Part shown: positions 1-11,692 of the stretch, piece by piece
How the letters are laid out: each line of letters begins with the position of its first letter
Position numbering within the stretch: position 1 is the stretch's first letter
Origin: WSZJ01 sp964590435
Lineage (GTDB): Bacteria > Planctomycetota > MHYJ01 > WSZJ01
Length of the DNA stretch: 64,000 nt
Direction: 5' to 3'
Assembly: GCA_964590435.1 (NCBI GenBank)
Contig: CAZPWT010000019.1
Span: forward strand, 1-64,000
Translations under genes and position numbers: made by a program
Notes under the pieces: generated by a model
Seen by the model: only the letters and a program-made list of their open reading frames with translations
Database searches by the model: none
What the model was told of the DNA's origin: nothing

Positions 1-113
1 CCTGTCAGAGGACGATCGCGCAAAACGACACTTCGAGAACAGACCGCGTGCTCACCACGCAGGCGGCCCACGCTTCAGGAAACCCGCATGATCGTCCCCG
101 ACGCCGGCCCGCC

Positions 114-143
114 GGGGGGTGCAACTCCGGTCATGCACCCCCC
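114..143 (-). terminator. GC-rich hairpin after the first selenoprotein gene
   Basis: A perfect 10-bp stem (GGGGGGTGCA / TGCACCCCCC) with a 10-nt loop lies 13 nt past the TAG of the leftward gene. There is no U-tract after it, so a terminator role is inferred from position only. Bases 1-113 hold no gene that I can support. Confidence 0.4.
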
Positions 144-156
144 CGCCCGGGGGACC

Positions 157-3100
157 CTACTCCAGCCCCTGCAGCAGCGCCTTCGCCTGCTCGCTCCCGG
201 GATCGAGTTCCAGCGCCTTCTTCAGCGCCTCCCGCGCCTCCTCCTTCTTCCCGATCTGCCTCAGCCAGATCCCCAGCCCGATCCAGGCGTCCGGCCGCTT
301 CGGCGCCAGCGCGATCGCCTTTTCAAAGGCGTCCCCCGCCACCGCGTTCCGCTTCGCGGCCCCGGCCGCAACCCCCAGCGTGTACAGCGCGTCGTAAGAG
401 TCCGGCACGATGCGGAGCGACGCCTGAAGAGCGACGATCGCGTCCTCGTTGCGACCGGTGCGCTGGAGCGCGACCCCGAGGTTGTACTGCGCCTCGGCGT
501 AGTCCGGGTCGATCTGCACGGCGCGCCGCAGGTACGCGATGGATTCGTCCCACCGGGGAAGGGCTTCCTGGCGCCGGCGGCCGGCCTCGGCGTCATCGGC
601 GGGAGGGCCCGAGCCCTCTTCGATGCGCTCCGCGACGCCCCCGAGGGCGATCCCGAGGAGGTGGCAGACGGCGGAGGCGTTCGGGTCGGCGGCGTTGGCG
701 CGCCGGAGCACCGCAACGGCGGCATCGAAATCTCCGTTGGTGATCAGCGCGGCGCCGCGGTCTCTCAGGTGGGCGACGGCGACCGCCTCCTCCGCGAAGG
801 AGTCCAGCAGGGCGGCGAGCTCCGCGTCCGTGATGGCACGGTGATAGACCTGCCTCAGCCGGCCGGCCCCGTCGAACACGAACGTCGACGGCAGGATCGC
901 GTCTCCCCCGCCGAAGAACCCGTTCAGGAACGTCTCGTCGGCGAGGAACTGCGGGTACGGCAGGCCGAAAGCCGCCACCGCCGCCTTCACCCCCTCGAGA
1001 TCCTTCGTCTCCGCGGAAACCCCCGCGAATTGCACCCGGTCGGCGTACGTCTTCGCCACCGCGGCCAGTCGCGGAAGCTCTTCCTTGCACGGCGCGCACG
1101 TCGGCGACCAGAAGTTGATGACGGCGGGCTTGCCCTTCGCGGCGATCGCGCCCTGTCCGCCCTCGAGCCGGGCGAGCTGCGCGTCGAAGGAGAATGCGGG
1201 GCGGGCCTTGGGGCGCGTCGCCACCGGCCACTGCGGGAGCTCGCTCACCCGCGGCGCCTCTTCCCCCTCCTTGATCTCGATCAGGCGGTTCGCGGGGAGG
1301 TCCAGGTACTCCTTCGTGCTCCCGTTCGGCCAGCGGACGGCGATGCGGTCGATCTTTGCGGCGTTGGCGAGCCCGAAGTGCAGCTCGCGGGGGACCTGGG
1401 TCATGAAGCCGTCGGTGATGCGGACATAGTCCTGCTGAGTGACGCCGCCTGCGGTGACCTTGACGATCGCGCCGAGCGCCAGAGGTTCCGTCGTCGTCGC
1501 GGTGAGCCGGACGCGCGCGAACTGCCGCCGGGGCATCCGGTTCTCCATCACGCGCAGCCCCTGCAGCGAGAGGCACACCAGGTCGAGGTCGCCGTCCCCA
1601 TCGATGTCCACGGGGCACGCGGAGCGGCCGTCGTCGTCGAAGTCGAGGCCGGTGAGGTAGGCGGTGTTGAAGAAGCGCCGTACCGGGCCGTCCGGGTTGT
1701 AGAAGAGGAAGTCGCGTTCGTAGCCGCTCCACGAGCCGCGGAACTTGACTTCGCTGTCGGAGCGGGCGAGCGAGGTCTGCTCTTTCTTCTCGAGGGCCTT
1801 CGCGTCGGCGGCGACCTGCCGCCAGAAGAACGTTCAGTAGTCGGGGGCCTTGGGGTCGGTGTTCGTGGTGTAGCCGTCGGCGACGAAAATGTCGCGGTCG
1901 CCGTCATTGTCCGGGTCCCAGAAAAGGCACGCCCACGCCCAGTCCGCCCAGTTCACGCCGAGGCTGACGCCCGTCTCGGTCCACTGGCGCCCCGCCGGGA
2001 CGTACTCGTACATCTGGTTTCCCTGCGCGAGCAGCATCCCGACGCGCTTCGTCTCGGAATTCACCCCCGTCATCAGCGGGATGACGCGGTTTCCCGCGTG
2101 GCTGTACATGTTGGAGATGTACATCGACCACTGGCCCGTGTTGTCCCAGTCCGCGATGGTGACGCCCATCGTGTAGTTGGAGTCCTTGTCGAAGATGTGG
2201 TCCTTGGCGTCTGTGAAGTGCGCCTTGCCGTCGTTGAGCCAGAGGTGGTTGGGGCCGTAGTCGTTCCCCTCGAACAGGTCGAGGTCGCCGTCGAAGTCGA
2301 AGTCCCAGAACTTGGCGACGTACGTGTACTGGGTGCCGGTGATGCCGCGGGCGTCGGATTCCTCCGAGAATGCGAGGTGCCCCTTGTTCATGAACAGGTG
2401 ATTATCGGCGCCGTCGTAGGCGACGACGCGGTTGTAGCGCGGGCCCTTGGAGTCCCGGTTGCTGTAGACGCAGAAGAACAGGTCGAGCAGCCCGTTGCCG
2501 TCGATGTCGCACGGGACGATCCCCTGCACGGACAGGTCCCGTTCCCCGGGCTTGATCGGGAAGACGAGGGCGTCCGGGACGAGCTCCCAGGCGTCGCCCT
2601 TGCGCCGGTACACCGCTCCCTTCGCCTTGTCCCCCCCGTACGAAAGGATCTGCGAGCTCACCAGCTCCTCGACGCCGTCCCCGTCCAGGTCCGCCGCGAG
2701 CCAGCAGTGGCCGCACTGCGCCGGGTCGGTCACGACCGGCCGGCGAGAGAACCCGCCCTGGCCGTCGTTCGTGAAGAGGACCGCGTCGTTGTGGATCGCC
2801 GCCGCCAGGATGTCCGGGAAGCCGTCCCGGTTGAAGTCCGCTACCGTCAGCCCGCCCAGCGTCACCACCCCGCGATCGTCGATCAGCCCCTGCATCACTT
2901 TCCGACGCTCTTCCGATTCGTTGAACGCCACTCCCACCTGGTCCGTGACGTCGTTGAACGGCGTGAAGTTCGCCTCGCCGCGCCACCCCTCCACCAGCCC
3001 GAACTGCTTCACCTTCCACGCGTCCCCGTCCCGCACCACCTTTGCCTGGATCGAGCCCTCGAGCACCGCGCGCCCCCCGTCCTGGAGGACTCCCGCGAGC

Positions 3101-3624
3101 TGGAAGTGCGCGCTGACGAACGCGCGCTTGCCGTCCTCGTTCAGGAGGAATTCGTAGCTTCGCCAGACCGCGCGCTCGACCGCGGCCCACGAGCCGATGT
3201 GCTCCTTCATCACCGCGATGAACGCGTTCCCGTCCAGCTCGCGCTTGAGCTGCTCTCCCTCGTACTGGCGGATCTTCACCAGGCCGTCGGGAACTTCATT
3301 CCCCTCGCCGGGGCCGGGGAAGCGCGCGCGGAAGCCCGCCGCCATCCCGCTCGCCACCATCGCCCAGTCGCGCTCGCGCAGCCCCTTCAGGAACGTCCCC
3401 TTCACGCCCTTCACGTCCGCGCCCGTCGCGGGGTCTTTCCCGCCCGACATCGCCTGGTCGTGGGCGTTCTCCGACACGTTGAAGTCCATCACGAACTTTT
3501 CCGGGCGCACGAGGAACGATTCCGTCGGCTTCCATTCGTCCGCGTACTTCTTGAGCGAGACGATCGTGGACACCAGGATGATCAGCAGCACCGCGCCGAC
3601 CGGGAGGATCCACGGGATCTTCAT
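157..3624 (-). CDS. FG-GAP/ASPIC-UnbV/TlpA/TPR selenoprotein, copy 1 (UGA at 1834-1836 read as Sec)
   Basis: A 1155-residue protein if the in-frame TGA is decoded as selenocysteine (U597). Residues 5-23 are a single membrane anchor. About 35-215 is a family-specific domain, followed by FG-GAP/VCBS repeats with Ca-binding D-x-D-x-D-G loops up to PDY-U-TFFWRQV. A last FG-GAP loop (DIDGDGDLD, about 673-681) follows the Sec, so the propeller spans the TGA. Then come ASPIC/UnbV (about 702-788), a TlpA-type thioredoxin domain with C843-A-P-C846, and TPRs to the end. The anchor implies a periplasmic location. This copy alone has a CGHC pair inside a propeller repeat. The ATG at 3624 lies 35 bp after the TGA stop of copy 2, so it is probably co-transcribed. 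A conventional caller would split it at the TGA; normal termination there, giving two proteins, is the alternative. Confidence 0.82.
1807..1823 (-). promoter_or_regulatory. bacterial SECIS-like hairpin, copy 1
   Basis: It begins 10 nt after the in-frame TGA. The 6-bp perfect stem GGCGGC/GCCGCC closes the loop AGGTC. The GGU of the loop starts 17 nt after the UGA, close to the spacing in E. coli fdhF, whose SECIS loop is also AGGUC-like (recalled, not searched). The hairpin lies within codons for W-R-Q-V-A-A. Confidence 0.8.
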
Positions 3625-3659
3625 CGGCGTCGCGGGAGGCTGCAGGGGGCGCTTCTCTT

Positions 3660-6600
3660 TCACTTTTTCTCCTTGTCCATCTCCGCGATCTTCTGCAGGT
3701 ACGTCCGCGACATCGGCTCGTTCGGGTCGATCGCCTGCGCCTTCTCGAAGCACTCCCGCGCCGGCGGCAACTGGCCCAATGCGAAGTGTAGCTCGCCTTT
3801 CACCGCCCAGGCGGTCGGGTTTCCGGGGGCCAGCTTCACCGCGCGTTCGAACGCCGCGAGCGCCGCGGCGGCCTGGCCGGCGCGCGCCGCGGAGCCGCCG
3901 ATGCGCATCGCGATCTCGGCGTCTCCCGGCTTCAGCCTGTCCGCCTGCTCGTACGCCTCGATCGCCCCCTGGAAGTCGCCCTTCGCGTTCAGCACCGCGC
4001 CGAGGTTGAACCAGCTGTTCCAGTACTCGGGATCGACCTTCGTCGAACGGCGCAGGTAGACCAGCGCCTCGTCGGGCCGGTTCAGCGACAGGAGCGCGAG
4101 CCCCATGAAGCAGTTCCCGATCCCCGAGTCCGGGTCGGCCACCAGGGCCTTCTCGATCCACTCCCGCGCTTCGTCGTCCCTCCCGAGCTGGTGCGACCGC
4201 GAGCCGCGGCGGTTCATCTCGGCGGCGCCGGTTCCCTCGTCGCCGAAGGAATCGAGAAGCGCGGCGAGCTCGCGTTCGCCGGCCTCGCGGCGGAACGCGC
4301 GGCGCAGGGCGCCGTTGCCGTCGAACACGAACGTGGCCGGGGCGGAGGGCGTGCCGCCGGGGCCGAACAGCGCGGCGGCGAGCGCGTCGTCGGCGAGGAA
4401 GACCGGGAAGCCGGGGTCGGGGACGCCCGGTGCCGAGGAGATTCCCGCGAACTGCACCGCGTCGCGGAACCGCGCCGCGAGCCGGGACAGGGCTTCCCAG
4501 GACGGCGCGCTCGACTTCGGCCAGAAGCTCACGACGGCGGGCTTCCCTTTGGCGGCCAGAGGGGCCTCTCCCCCGCCGGCTTTCCTCCCCTGCAGATCGA
4601 ACGTGAACGCGGGGCGCGGCGGGCGGGAATCGCGGACCGGCCAGCGCGGCAGCTCGGCGGCCGCGAACCCCTCGCGGCCGCGGCGAATCGTGACGAGCCG
4701 GTCGACAGGGACGTCCAGCGCCGTCTGCTTCTCCCCGCCGGGCCACGTGATCTCCACGCGGTCGATCGCCTTCGCTTCCCCGAGCCCGAAATGCATCTCG
4801 AACGGGACCTGCGACTGGAAGCCGTCCGTGAGCTTCGCGTAATCCTGCTGCGTGACCCCGCCGGCGACGACGCGCACCATCGCGTTGAGCGCGTCGACTT
4901 CCCCCTTCGCCCCCTCGAGCCGCAGCCGCAGGAAATGCCTCACGGGCGAAGTGTTCTCGACGAGGCGGAGGCCCTGGAGCGAGAGGACGACGAGGTCGAG
5001 ATCGCCGTCGCCGTCGATGTCGACCGGGGCGGCCGCGCGCCCGTCGTCGTCGAAGTCCAGCCCGCAGACGTAGCCGGCGTTGGGAAGGGTGGGCGAGGGG
5101 CCGTCGGTGTTGAAAAAGAGGAAGTCGCGCTCGTTGCCGCTCCACGACCCGCGGAACTTCGCGTCGACTTTCGCTTCGTGGCTCGCCTGCCTCCTTCCGG
5201 ACTCGAGGGCCAGGGCATCGACGGCAACCTGCCGCCAGAAGTGCGTTCAGTAGTCGGGGGCGTCGGGGATGGTGCTGGTGGTGAAACCATTGGCGACCCA
5301 GAGGTCGCGGTCGCCGTCGTTGTCGGCGTCGAAAAAGAGGCAGGCCCAGGCCCAGTCGGCCCAGTTGATGCGCCGGGCGACGGACGTCTCGCGCCAGTCG
5401 CCCGACTTCGGGTCGCGCTCGTAGAACTGGTTTCCCTGGGCGAGCAGCAGGCCGAGGCGGCGCATCTCCGCGCCGAGGTTGTCCGAGAGGAGAAGCACGC
5501 GGTTTCCCGCGTGGCTGTACATGTTGGAGATGTACATCCCCCAGGTCCCGTCGTTTTCCCAGTCGGCGAGCGTGACGCCCATCGTGTAGTTCGTGTCGGC
5601 GTCGAAGATGTGGGTCTTCGCGTCCGTGAACTTCCCCTTCCCGTCGTTCAGCCAGAGATGGTTCGGGCCGTAGTCGTTCCCCTCGAACAGGTCGAGGTCG
5701 CCGTCGAAGTCGAAGTCCCACCACTTGGCGACGTACGAGTACTGCGTGCCGGTGATGCCGCGCGCGTCCGATTCCTCGGTGAACTCGAGGCCGCCCTGGT
5801 TGACGAAGAGGTAGTTGTCGGCGCCGTCGTACGCCTCGATGCGGTTGAAGCCGCCCTGCTTGGAGTCGCCGTTCGAGTAGTTGCCGACGAAGAAGTCGAG
5901 GTCCCCGTCGCGGTCGAAATCCCCGGGGACGACGGCCTGCGTGATCACCCCGCGAAGCCCCACGGGCGTCGCGAACGTGATCCAGCGCGTCTCCCACCCC
6001 TCGCCGCGGCGCCTGTAGATCGGCAGCCGCGCGTTCCCCCCCACCTCCGGGCGGATCAGCCCGCCCACCAGCTCGTCCGTCCCGTCCCCGTCCAGGTCCG
6101 CCGCCACGTACGTCCGCGCCACGTCGTCCAGCTTCATCTCCGGCCCGCGCTCCCTCACAAACCCGCCCTTCCCGTCGTTCACGAACGCCACCAGCTCGCC
6201 GCCGACCTGCGAAGCGAGCACGTCCGGGAAGCCGTCCCTGTTCCAGTCCGTCACCACCACCGACCCCGAATTCGTCACCGCGCGATCGTCGATCATCGAC
6301 TGGCGCAGCTTCCGGTTCGCGTCCGACTCATTGAAGTGCAGCCCGGTCTCGTCGGTGATGTCGACCCACGGCGCGCGAGTCGCGTCGAGCCGCGTTCCCT
6401 CGACCCACCCGAGCCGCTCGATCTGCCACGCCTTGCCGTCGGCGGTGACGATGCGCCCCTGCAGCACCCCCGCCAGGTCCGAGCGCATCCCGTCCTTGCG
6501 GCGCCCGCCGATCCCGAAATGGAGCGTGATGAACGCCGACTTCCGCCCCGGGTCCAGCAGGAACTCGTACGGCCGCCACGTCGTCCGCTCCACCGCCACC

Positions 6601-7007
6601 CAGTCCGCCATGTGGTCGCGCACCACTCCCAGGAACGCGTCCGGCCCCAGCTCGGGCAGCCCCTCCGCCCCGTACTCCCTCACTCCCATCCACCCGTCGG
6701 GGACCTGCTTTCCCGCCAGCGGCGCCGGGAACGTCCCCACGAACCCCTCCGCCAGAGCCGCCCGCGCCGCCTTCCAGTCCATCGCCTTCAACGCCTTCAC
6801 GAACGCCTTCTTCACCGACCCGTTCGCCTCCTCGTACGCCGCTTCCGACAGGTCCACGTTCCTCACGTACTCCGTCGGCCTCACCAGCGGCCGCCCGTCC
6901 TTCGCCGCCACCTGCCCGCGCTTCGCCAGCACGACCACCCCCGCCACCAGCAGCACCCCCGCTGCCCCCGCGATCGCCCCCACCCACCCGCGGCGCTTCC
7001 CGCTCAT
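3660..7007 (-). CDS. FG-GAP/ASPIC-UnbV/TlpA-like/TPR selenoprotein, copy 2 (UGA at 5247-5249 read as Sec)
   Basis: A 1115-residue paralogue with Sec at 587 (context PDY-U-THFWRQVAVDA). It has the same order as copy 1: N-terminal anchor (GAIAGAAGVLLVAGVVVLA), FG-GAP repeats, Sec, ASPIC/UnbV beginning near 693, a TlpA-like fold and TPRs. It is odd in that both thioredoxin cysteines are replaced by serine (FWPKS-S833-A-P-S836), so that domain cannot do dithiol chemistry. Its ATG overlaps the TGA of copy 3 (ATGA, 7004-7007), indicating translational coupling. The 586 codons before and 528 after the TGA share one frame without another stop. Confidence 0.82.
5220..5236 (-). promoter_or_regulatory. 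bacterial SECIS-like hairpin, copy 2
   Basis: GGCGGC/GCCGTC stem (five Watson-Crick pairs and one G-U) around loop AGGTT, at exactly the same distance from the TGA as in copy 1. The GCC-to-GTC codon change is absorbed as a wobble pair. Confidence 0.77.
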
Positions 7008-10000
7008 TTCATCTGCTCCAGCCATTGCGCCGCCTCGCGGTCGTCCGGCGTCACCTCCAGCACCCTCCGCAAGAGCGCCGCCGCCTCCGGCATCTTCCCC
7101 ATCCGCGCCAGCACCACCGATTTCGACTTCAACGCCCGCGGCTGCCGCCGGTCGATCGCGATCGCGCGGTCGAAGGCGAGAAGGGCGTCCTCGTTGCGGT
7201 TGAGGCGCAGGTAGCAGTCGCCGAGGCCCCAGCAGAATTCGTACTCGTCTCCGCGGATCCGGATCGCCTCCAGGTACTGCTCGGCGGCCTCCGCGAACTG
7301 CCCGGTCCTGCGAAGGGCCTCGGCGAAATTGTGGCGCGACCTCGCGAATCCCGGGTCGAGCTCGACCGAGCGGCGCAGCGGCGCGATCGCTTCCTTTTCG
7401 CGCCCCAGCTTGAGCAGCGAGACGCCCTTGTTGTAGAAGATCAGCGGGTCGTCCGGGAACTCCTTGACCGCTGTCTCGAGCAGGGGAAGCGCTTCCTCGA
7501 TGTGCCCGGATTCGACGAGCCGCCACGCGAGCCGCGCGAGGTCGCCGGGAGGGACGCTTTCGTCGAGCAGCCGGTCCAGCAGCCCCTCGAGCTCCCCGGC
7601 GGCGAGCGGGCGCTGGAAGACGCGGCGGAGCTTCCCCGCCTTGTCGAACACGAACGTCGACGGCGTCACGACCGCCATTTCCGCGCCGAAGAAACTGCGC
7701 ACGACGGCGTCGTTCGCGAGGAACTGCGCCCCCTCGACGCCGAACTGCCGCGCGGCCTCCGCGACCGGCGCCGCGTCCGCGACGTCCGTGCTCACCTCCG
7801 CGAACGTCACCCGCCCCGCATACCGCTTCGAGGCCGCCGCGATCATCGGCAGCTCCTGCTTGCACGGCGCACACGTCGGCGCCCAGAAGTTCACCACGGC
7901 GGGCTTCCCCGGCGCGGCGAGCGGCTCCTCGCCCCCCGTCAGCGTCTTCGCCTTCAGGTCCGGCGAGAACGCCGGCGCCACCCGCGGCCGCGACTCCGCC
8001 GGCCAGCGCGGCAGCTCCGAAACCGCCGGCGCCCCTTCCCCCTCCCGGAACACCAGCAGCCGGTCCACCGGCAGCCCCTCGAACCGCGCCGGCGCGCCGC
8101 CCCCCGGCCACGCGATCTCGACCGCGTCGATCTTCGTCGCCGCCGCCAGCCCGAAATGCAGGTCCAGCGGCACCTGTGTCTCGAACCCGTCCGTCATCTT
8201 CACGTAGTCCTGCTGCGTCACACCCCCCGCCGTCACCTTCACCACCGCGTTCAGCGGCACCGGCTTCCCCGCCTTCGCCAGCAGCCGGATCCGCGCGAAA
8301 CTCTTCTTCGGAAGCGTGTTCTCCATCACACGCAGCCCCTGCAGCGACAGGCACACCAGGTCCAGGTCCCCGTCCCCGTCGATGTCCACCGGCGCCGCCG
8401 AACGCCCGTCGTCGTCGAAGTCCAGCCCGTAGATGTACCCCTCGTTCACGAACCGCTGCGCCGGGCCGTCGGGATTATGGAAGAGGCAGTCGCGCTCGAA
8501 GCCGCTCCACGAGCCGTTGAAACCCCGGTACGTCTTCGGGTCCGTCAGCTCCACCCCTCGCCCCTCCTCGAGGCTCTTCGCGTCGGCGACTAACTGTCGC
8601 CAGAAATGCGTTCAGAAGTCGGGGGCGTTTTTGTCGGTGCTCGTCGTGTACCCGTTGGCGACGAAGATGTCCTTGTCCATGTCGTTGTCGGCGTCGAAGA
8701 ACACGCACGACCAGGCCCAGTCCGCCCAGTTCACGCTGCGCGCCACCGACGTCTCGGCCCACGCGCCGCCCCGGCGCTCGTACAGCTGGTTCCCCTGCGC
8801 CAGCACCATCCCCAGCCGCCGCATCTCGGGCGAAATGTCCTTCGCCAGCGGGACGATCCGGTTCCCCGCGTGCGAATACATGTTCGAGATGTACATCGAC
8901 CAGTCGCCCGTGTTGTCCCAGTCCGCGATCGACACGCCCATCGTGTAGTTCGAGTCCGCATTGAAGAGGTGCGTCTTCGCCTCGATGAACCGCCCCTTCC
9001 CGTCGTTCTCCCACAGGAAGTTCGGGCCGAAGTCGTTCCCTTCCCAGATGTCGAGGTCCCCGTCGGAGTCGAAGTCCCAGATCTTCGCCACGTAGCTCAA
9101 GTGCGTCCCCGTGATCCCCCGCGCGTCGGACTCCTCGGTGAATTTCAGGCCGCCCTGGTTGATGAAGAGCCAGTTGTCCATCCCGTCGTTCGACACGACG
9201 CGGTTGATCGCAAGCTGGTCCGATTCGATGTTGGAGTAGTTGCAGAAGAAGATGTCGAGGTCGCCGTCGCCGTCGACATCCCCCGGCACGATCCCCTGGA
9301 TCGACACCCCGCGGATTCCCTTCGCCACCGCCGCCCGCAGCCTCTCCGGCCGCAGCTCCCACCCGTCGCCCTTCCGCTCGTAAATCCCGACGTGGGCGAC
9401 CTGGCCTTCGTACGAGAGGACCGCGCCGGTGATCATTTCCTCACGGCCGTCGTTGTCGAGGTCCACGAGAAGCGGCGTGTTCCCGACCTCCTTCGCCGTC
9501 CGGACCGGCGGCGCCGCGAGCACGAATCCCCCGTGCCCGTCGTTGAGGAACATGTTCATTTCCTCGCGGCCGCGCGCCGCCACGACGTCCACGAACCCGT
9601 CGCCGTTCCAGTCGCACACCGAGAGCCCGCCCAGCGTCCCCACGCCGCGCTCCGCGATGATCTGCGCCCGCAGCTTGCGCGACTCCTCGCCGCCGGGCAG
9701 CACCAGCCCGCACGCCTCCGTCACGTCCTTCCACGGCGGCCGCCGCCCCTCCCCACGCGCCCCTTCCACCCACTCCAGCCGCCGGAGCTTCCACGCCTTC
9801 CCGTCCGCCGAAACCATCCCCGCCCGCACGATCCCCGTCAGGTCCGCCCGCGTCCCGTCTGCCCTCACGCCGGCCACCTGGAAGTGCACGCTCGCGAACG
9901 CCGCCAGCCCCCCCGTGTCCATCAGGAACTCGAACGGCCGCCACGTCGTCCGCTCCACCGCCGACCAGCCGTCCACGTGCTCCTTCAGGATCACCACGAG

Positions 10001-10381
10001 GCCGGCCGCGTCCGATTCCGCCCACGCCGTCTCGCGGTACTCCCGCAGCACCAGCCCCGCGTCCGGGACCTCCTTCCCGTCCCCCGGCCGCGGCCACCGC
10101 GCCCGGAAATCCGGCGCCAGCGCCCCCGCCACCATCCCCCAGTCGCGGCCCTTCAGCCCCTTCACGAACGTCCCCTTGATCGCCGGGTTCACCACGTCGT
10201 ACGCGTCCTCGGACTTCACGATGTCCGTGACGTACGAAGCGGGGCGCGGGACGAATTCGGCGGTGACCGGCGCCGCGTGCCGCCGGAGCAGAAGCGCCAG
10301 CACGCCAAGCCCCGCCACGGCTGCGCCCAGGAGAACGATCGGCAGCAATCGGGACGGCCGGGCGACGGCGGGATCGTCCAT
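7004..10381 (-). CDS. FG-GAP/ASPIC-UnbV/TlpA/TPR selenoprotein, copy 3 (UGA at 8612-8614 read as Sec)
   Basis: A 1125-residue paralogue with Sec at 590 in PDF-U-THFWRQLVADA. The N-terminal anchor lies at about residues 13-32. FG-GAP repeats, Sec, the last FG-GAP loop, ASPIC/UnbV (about 695-780), a TlpA domain with C837-A-P-C840 and TPRs follow in order. The ATG at 10381 has a GGAG Shine-Dalgarno 7 nt upstream. A TAGAAT -10-like box at 10442-10447 could start an operon of copies 3, 2 and 1. The stop overlaps the start of copy 2. Bases 10382-10493 hold no gene. Confidence 0.82.
8585..8601 (-). promoter_or_regulatory. bacterial SECIS-like hairpin, copy 3
   Basis: Perfect stem GGCGAC/GTCGCC around loop AGTTA. 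Relative to copy 1, a G-C pair has become A-T on both sides at once (CGG to CGA with GCC to GTC), a compensatory change. The loop keeps G-T but lacks the second G, so it is the least canonical of the four. Confidence 0.75.
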
Positions 10382-10493
10382 CAGGTGGCTCCGGTTGGCG
10401 TGCCAGTCAAGTCGGTCGCGGATCGGCCCCGCGGCCCCGCGATTCTACCCCGACCGATCCACCCGCACACCAGCCGCCTTCCGACAGCCCGGA

Positions 10494-11219
10494 CTACCTC
10501 TCCCGGCTCCCGCCCGGCCCCACAAGCCCCTTGCCCGGCGGGCTCCCGTGGGGGGTCGCCCCGGGCAGCCAGCTCTTGTCCATCTTGTCCCACTTCTCCT
10601 GCTGCGTCTGCGTCAGCAACGCCCTCATCTGCTGCTCCGTCTCCTCCCGGATCCCCGTCGACGTGTAAATCGCCGTTCCCGGCTCGTCGCTCCCGGCAAT
10701 CAGCTCCGCCACCTTCTGGAACTGCGCCTGCAGGATCTTCGTCACGCTCTCCTTCTGCTCCGTCGTCAGCTCCATGTTCTTCTCGAACCCCGCGATCATC
10801 CGGTTCGCGTTCCCCATCTGCTTCTCCGCCCACCGCTTCGCGTCCGCCTCCTGCCGCTCCTTCGCAACCTTCGCCAGCACCGCCTCCACCGCGATGCGAA
10901 GCGCCGCCGGGTCCGCGGTCCCGCCGCCCGTCGTGGTGACGCTCCCAAGCGCGATGCGGAGATCGTTCAGCTGCGTGGTCACCTTGCCGAGTTCCGTCTT
11001 CAGCGCAACGATCTCGGCCGCCGCCGCCTTGTCCGCGGCGGAACGCCCCCCGCTGTCCGTTCCGGAGCCGCCCTTCGCCGTGCTCCCGGTTGCCGGCGCC
11101 CCCAGCCGCTCCTCGATCGAATCCAGCGCGTTCGAGACATCCCGCAGGCCGATGGCCGTCGCCACCGCAATCACGCACGAAATCACCCCGAGCACGATCC
11201 CCGCCACTCCCGTCTTCAT
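10494..11219 (-). CDS. membrane-anchored coiled-coil protein, unknown function
   Basis: 241 residues. One N-terminal transmembrane segment (about residues 3-22) is followed by a Gly/Ser/Thr linker, a coiled coil (about 65-90) and a long helical region rich in Gln, Lys and Glu (ELTTEQKESVTKILQ; QQMRALLTQTQQEKWDKM). The last motifs resemble Spy/CpxP-type periplasmic helical proteins, but I cannot assign it to that family. The ATG at 11219 is chosen over an in-frame GTG at 11240 because AAGGAGG ends just before it. It lies between a pseudogene and copy 3 of the selenoprotein family on the same strand. The C-terminus is Pro/Gly rich. Confidence 0.7.
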   Translation of the reverse strand: MKTGVAGIVLGVISCVIAVATAIGLRDVSNALDSIEERLGAPATGSTAKGGSGTDSGGRSAADKAAAAEIVALKTELGKVTTQLNDLRIALGSVTTTGGGTADPAALRIAVEAVLAKVAKERQEADAKRWAEKQMGNANRMIAGFEKNMELTTEQKESVTKILQAQFQKVAELIAGSDEPGTAIYTSTGIREETEQQMRALLTQTQQEKWDKMDKSWLPGATPHGSPPGKGLVGPGGSRER

Positions 11220-11249
11220 CCCTTCCTCCTTGATTTCCACCGGCGCTTC

Positions 11250-11692
11250 TCAGCGCCCTTTTTCTTCCGCCATGGCCTTCAACCAACCCCGCGCTTCTTC
11301 GTCCGCAGGGTCCAGCGCCACCGCCATCGTCAGGCACATCTCCGCCGAGGCGCACGGCCTCATTGTACTGCGTAATCGAGTCCTGCATCCGCTTCGCCTT
11401 GTGATTGGCGCTGCCGAGGTTGAATCGAACCCAGGCATCCTCAGGATCGAGGGGCCAGCGCCTTCTCGGCCGCCGCCCGGCCGCGCACCTGCAGCGAACG
11501 CACGAACTCCTTCTTCACGTCCGAGTTCTCCCTCTCAAGAACACTCTCCGACTTCGCAAGGTCGAGCACCCATGAAGACGGCTTCGGGCCCACGCCCCGG
11601 CCGGCAAGCTTCCACGCCACAAGGCCCGCTGCTCCGGCCACCAAGACCGCCGGCACAATCCACCGGGCTGCGCGAAGCCGCACGCTCGTCAC
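11250..11692 (-). pseudogene. remnant of a fifth selenoprotein-family paralogue
   Basis: It starts with GTG overlapping the TGA of copy 4 (GTGA, 11689-11692). The first ~75 residues match the N-terminus of the family: anchor, then a motif like V-K-K-E-F-V-R-S-L-Q. The reading then jumps directly to TPR-like sequence (AEKAL-LDPEDAWVRFNLG) in the next frame, after a CCCC run, and a second shift leads to TMAVALDPADEEARGWLKAM and a stop. The whole FG-GAP, Sec, ASPIC and TlpA part is missing. Two frameshifts plus the deletion indicate a decayed copy; a sequencing error could explain one shift but not the deletion. Confidence 0.72.

Noticed and set aside
88..4059. Very long plus-strand open frame opposite the first selenoprotein genes (similar ones at 4191-7214, 7025-8593, 8606-10939, 19279-21927)
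   Set aside because: The sequences are Arg/Pro/Val/Asp-rich with no domain; they are mirror frames of GC-rich genes on the minus strand, which have clear families.
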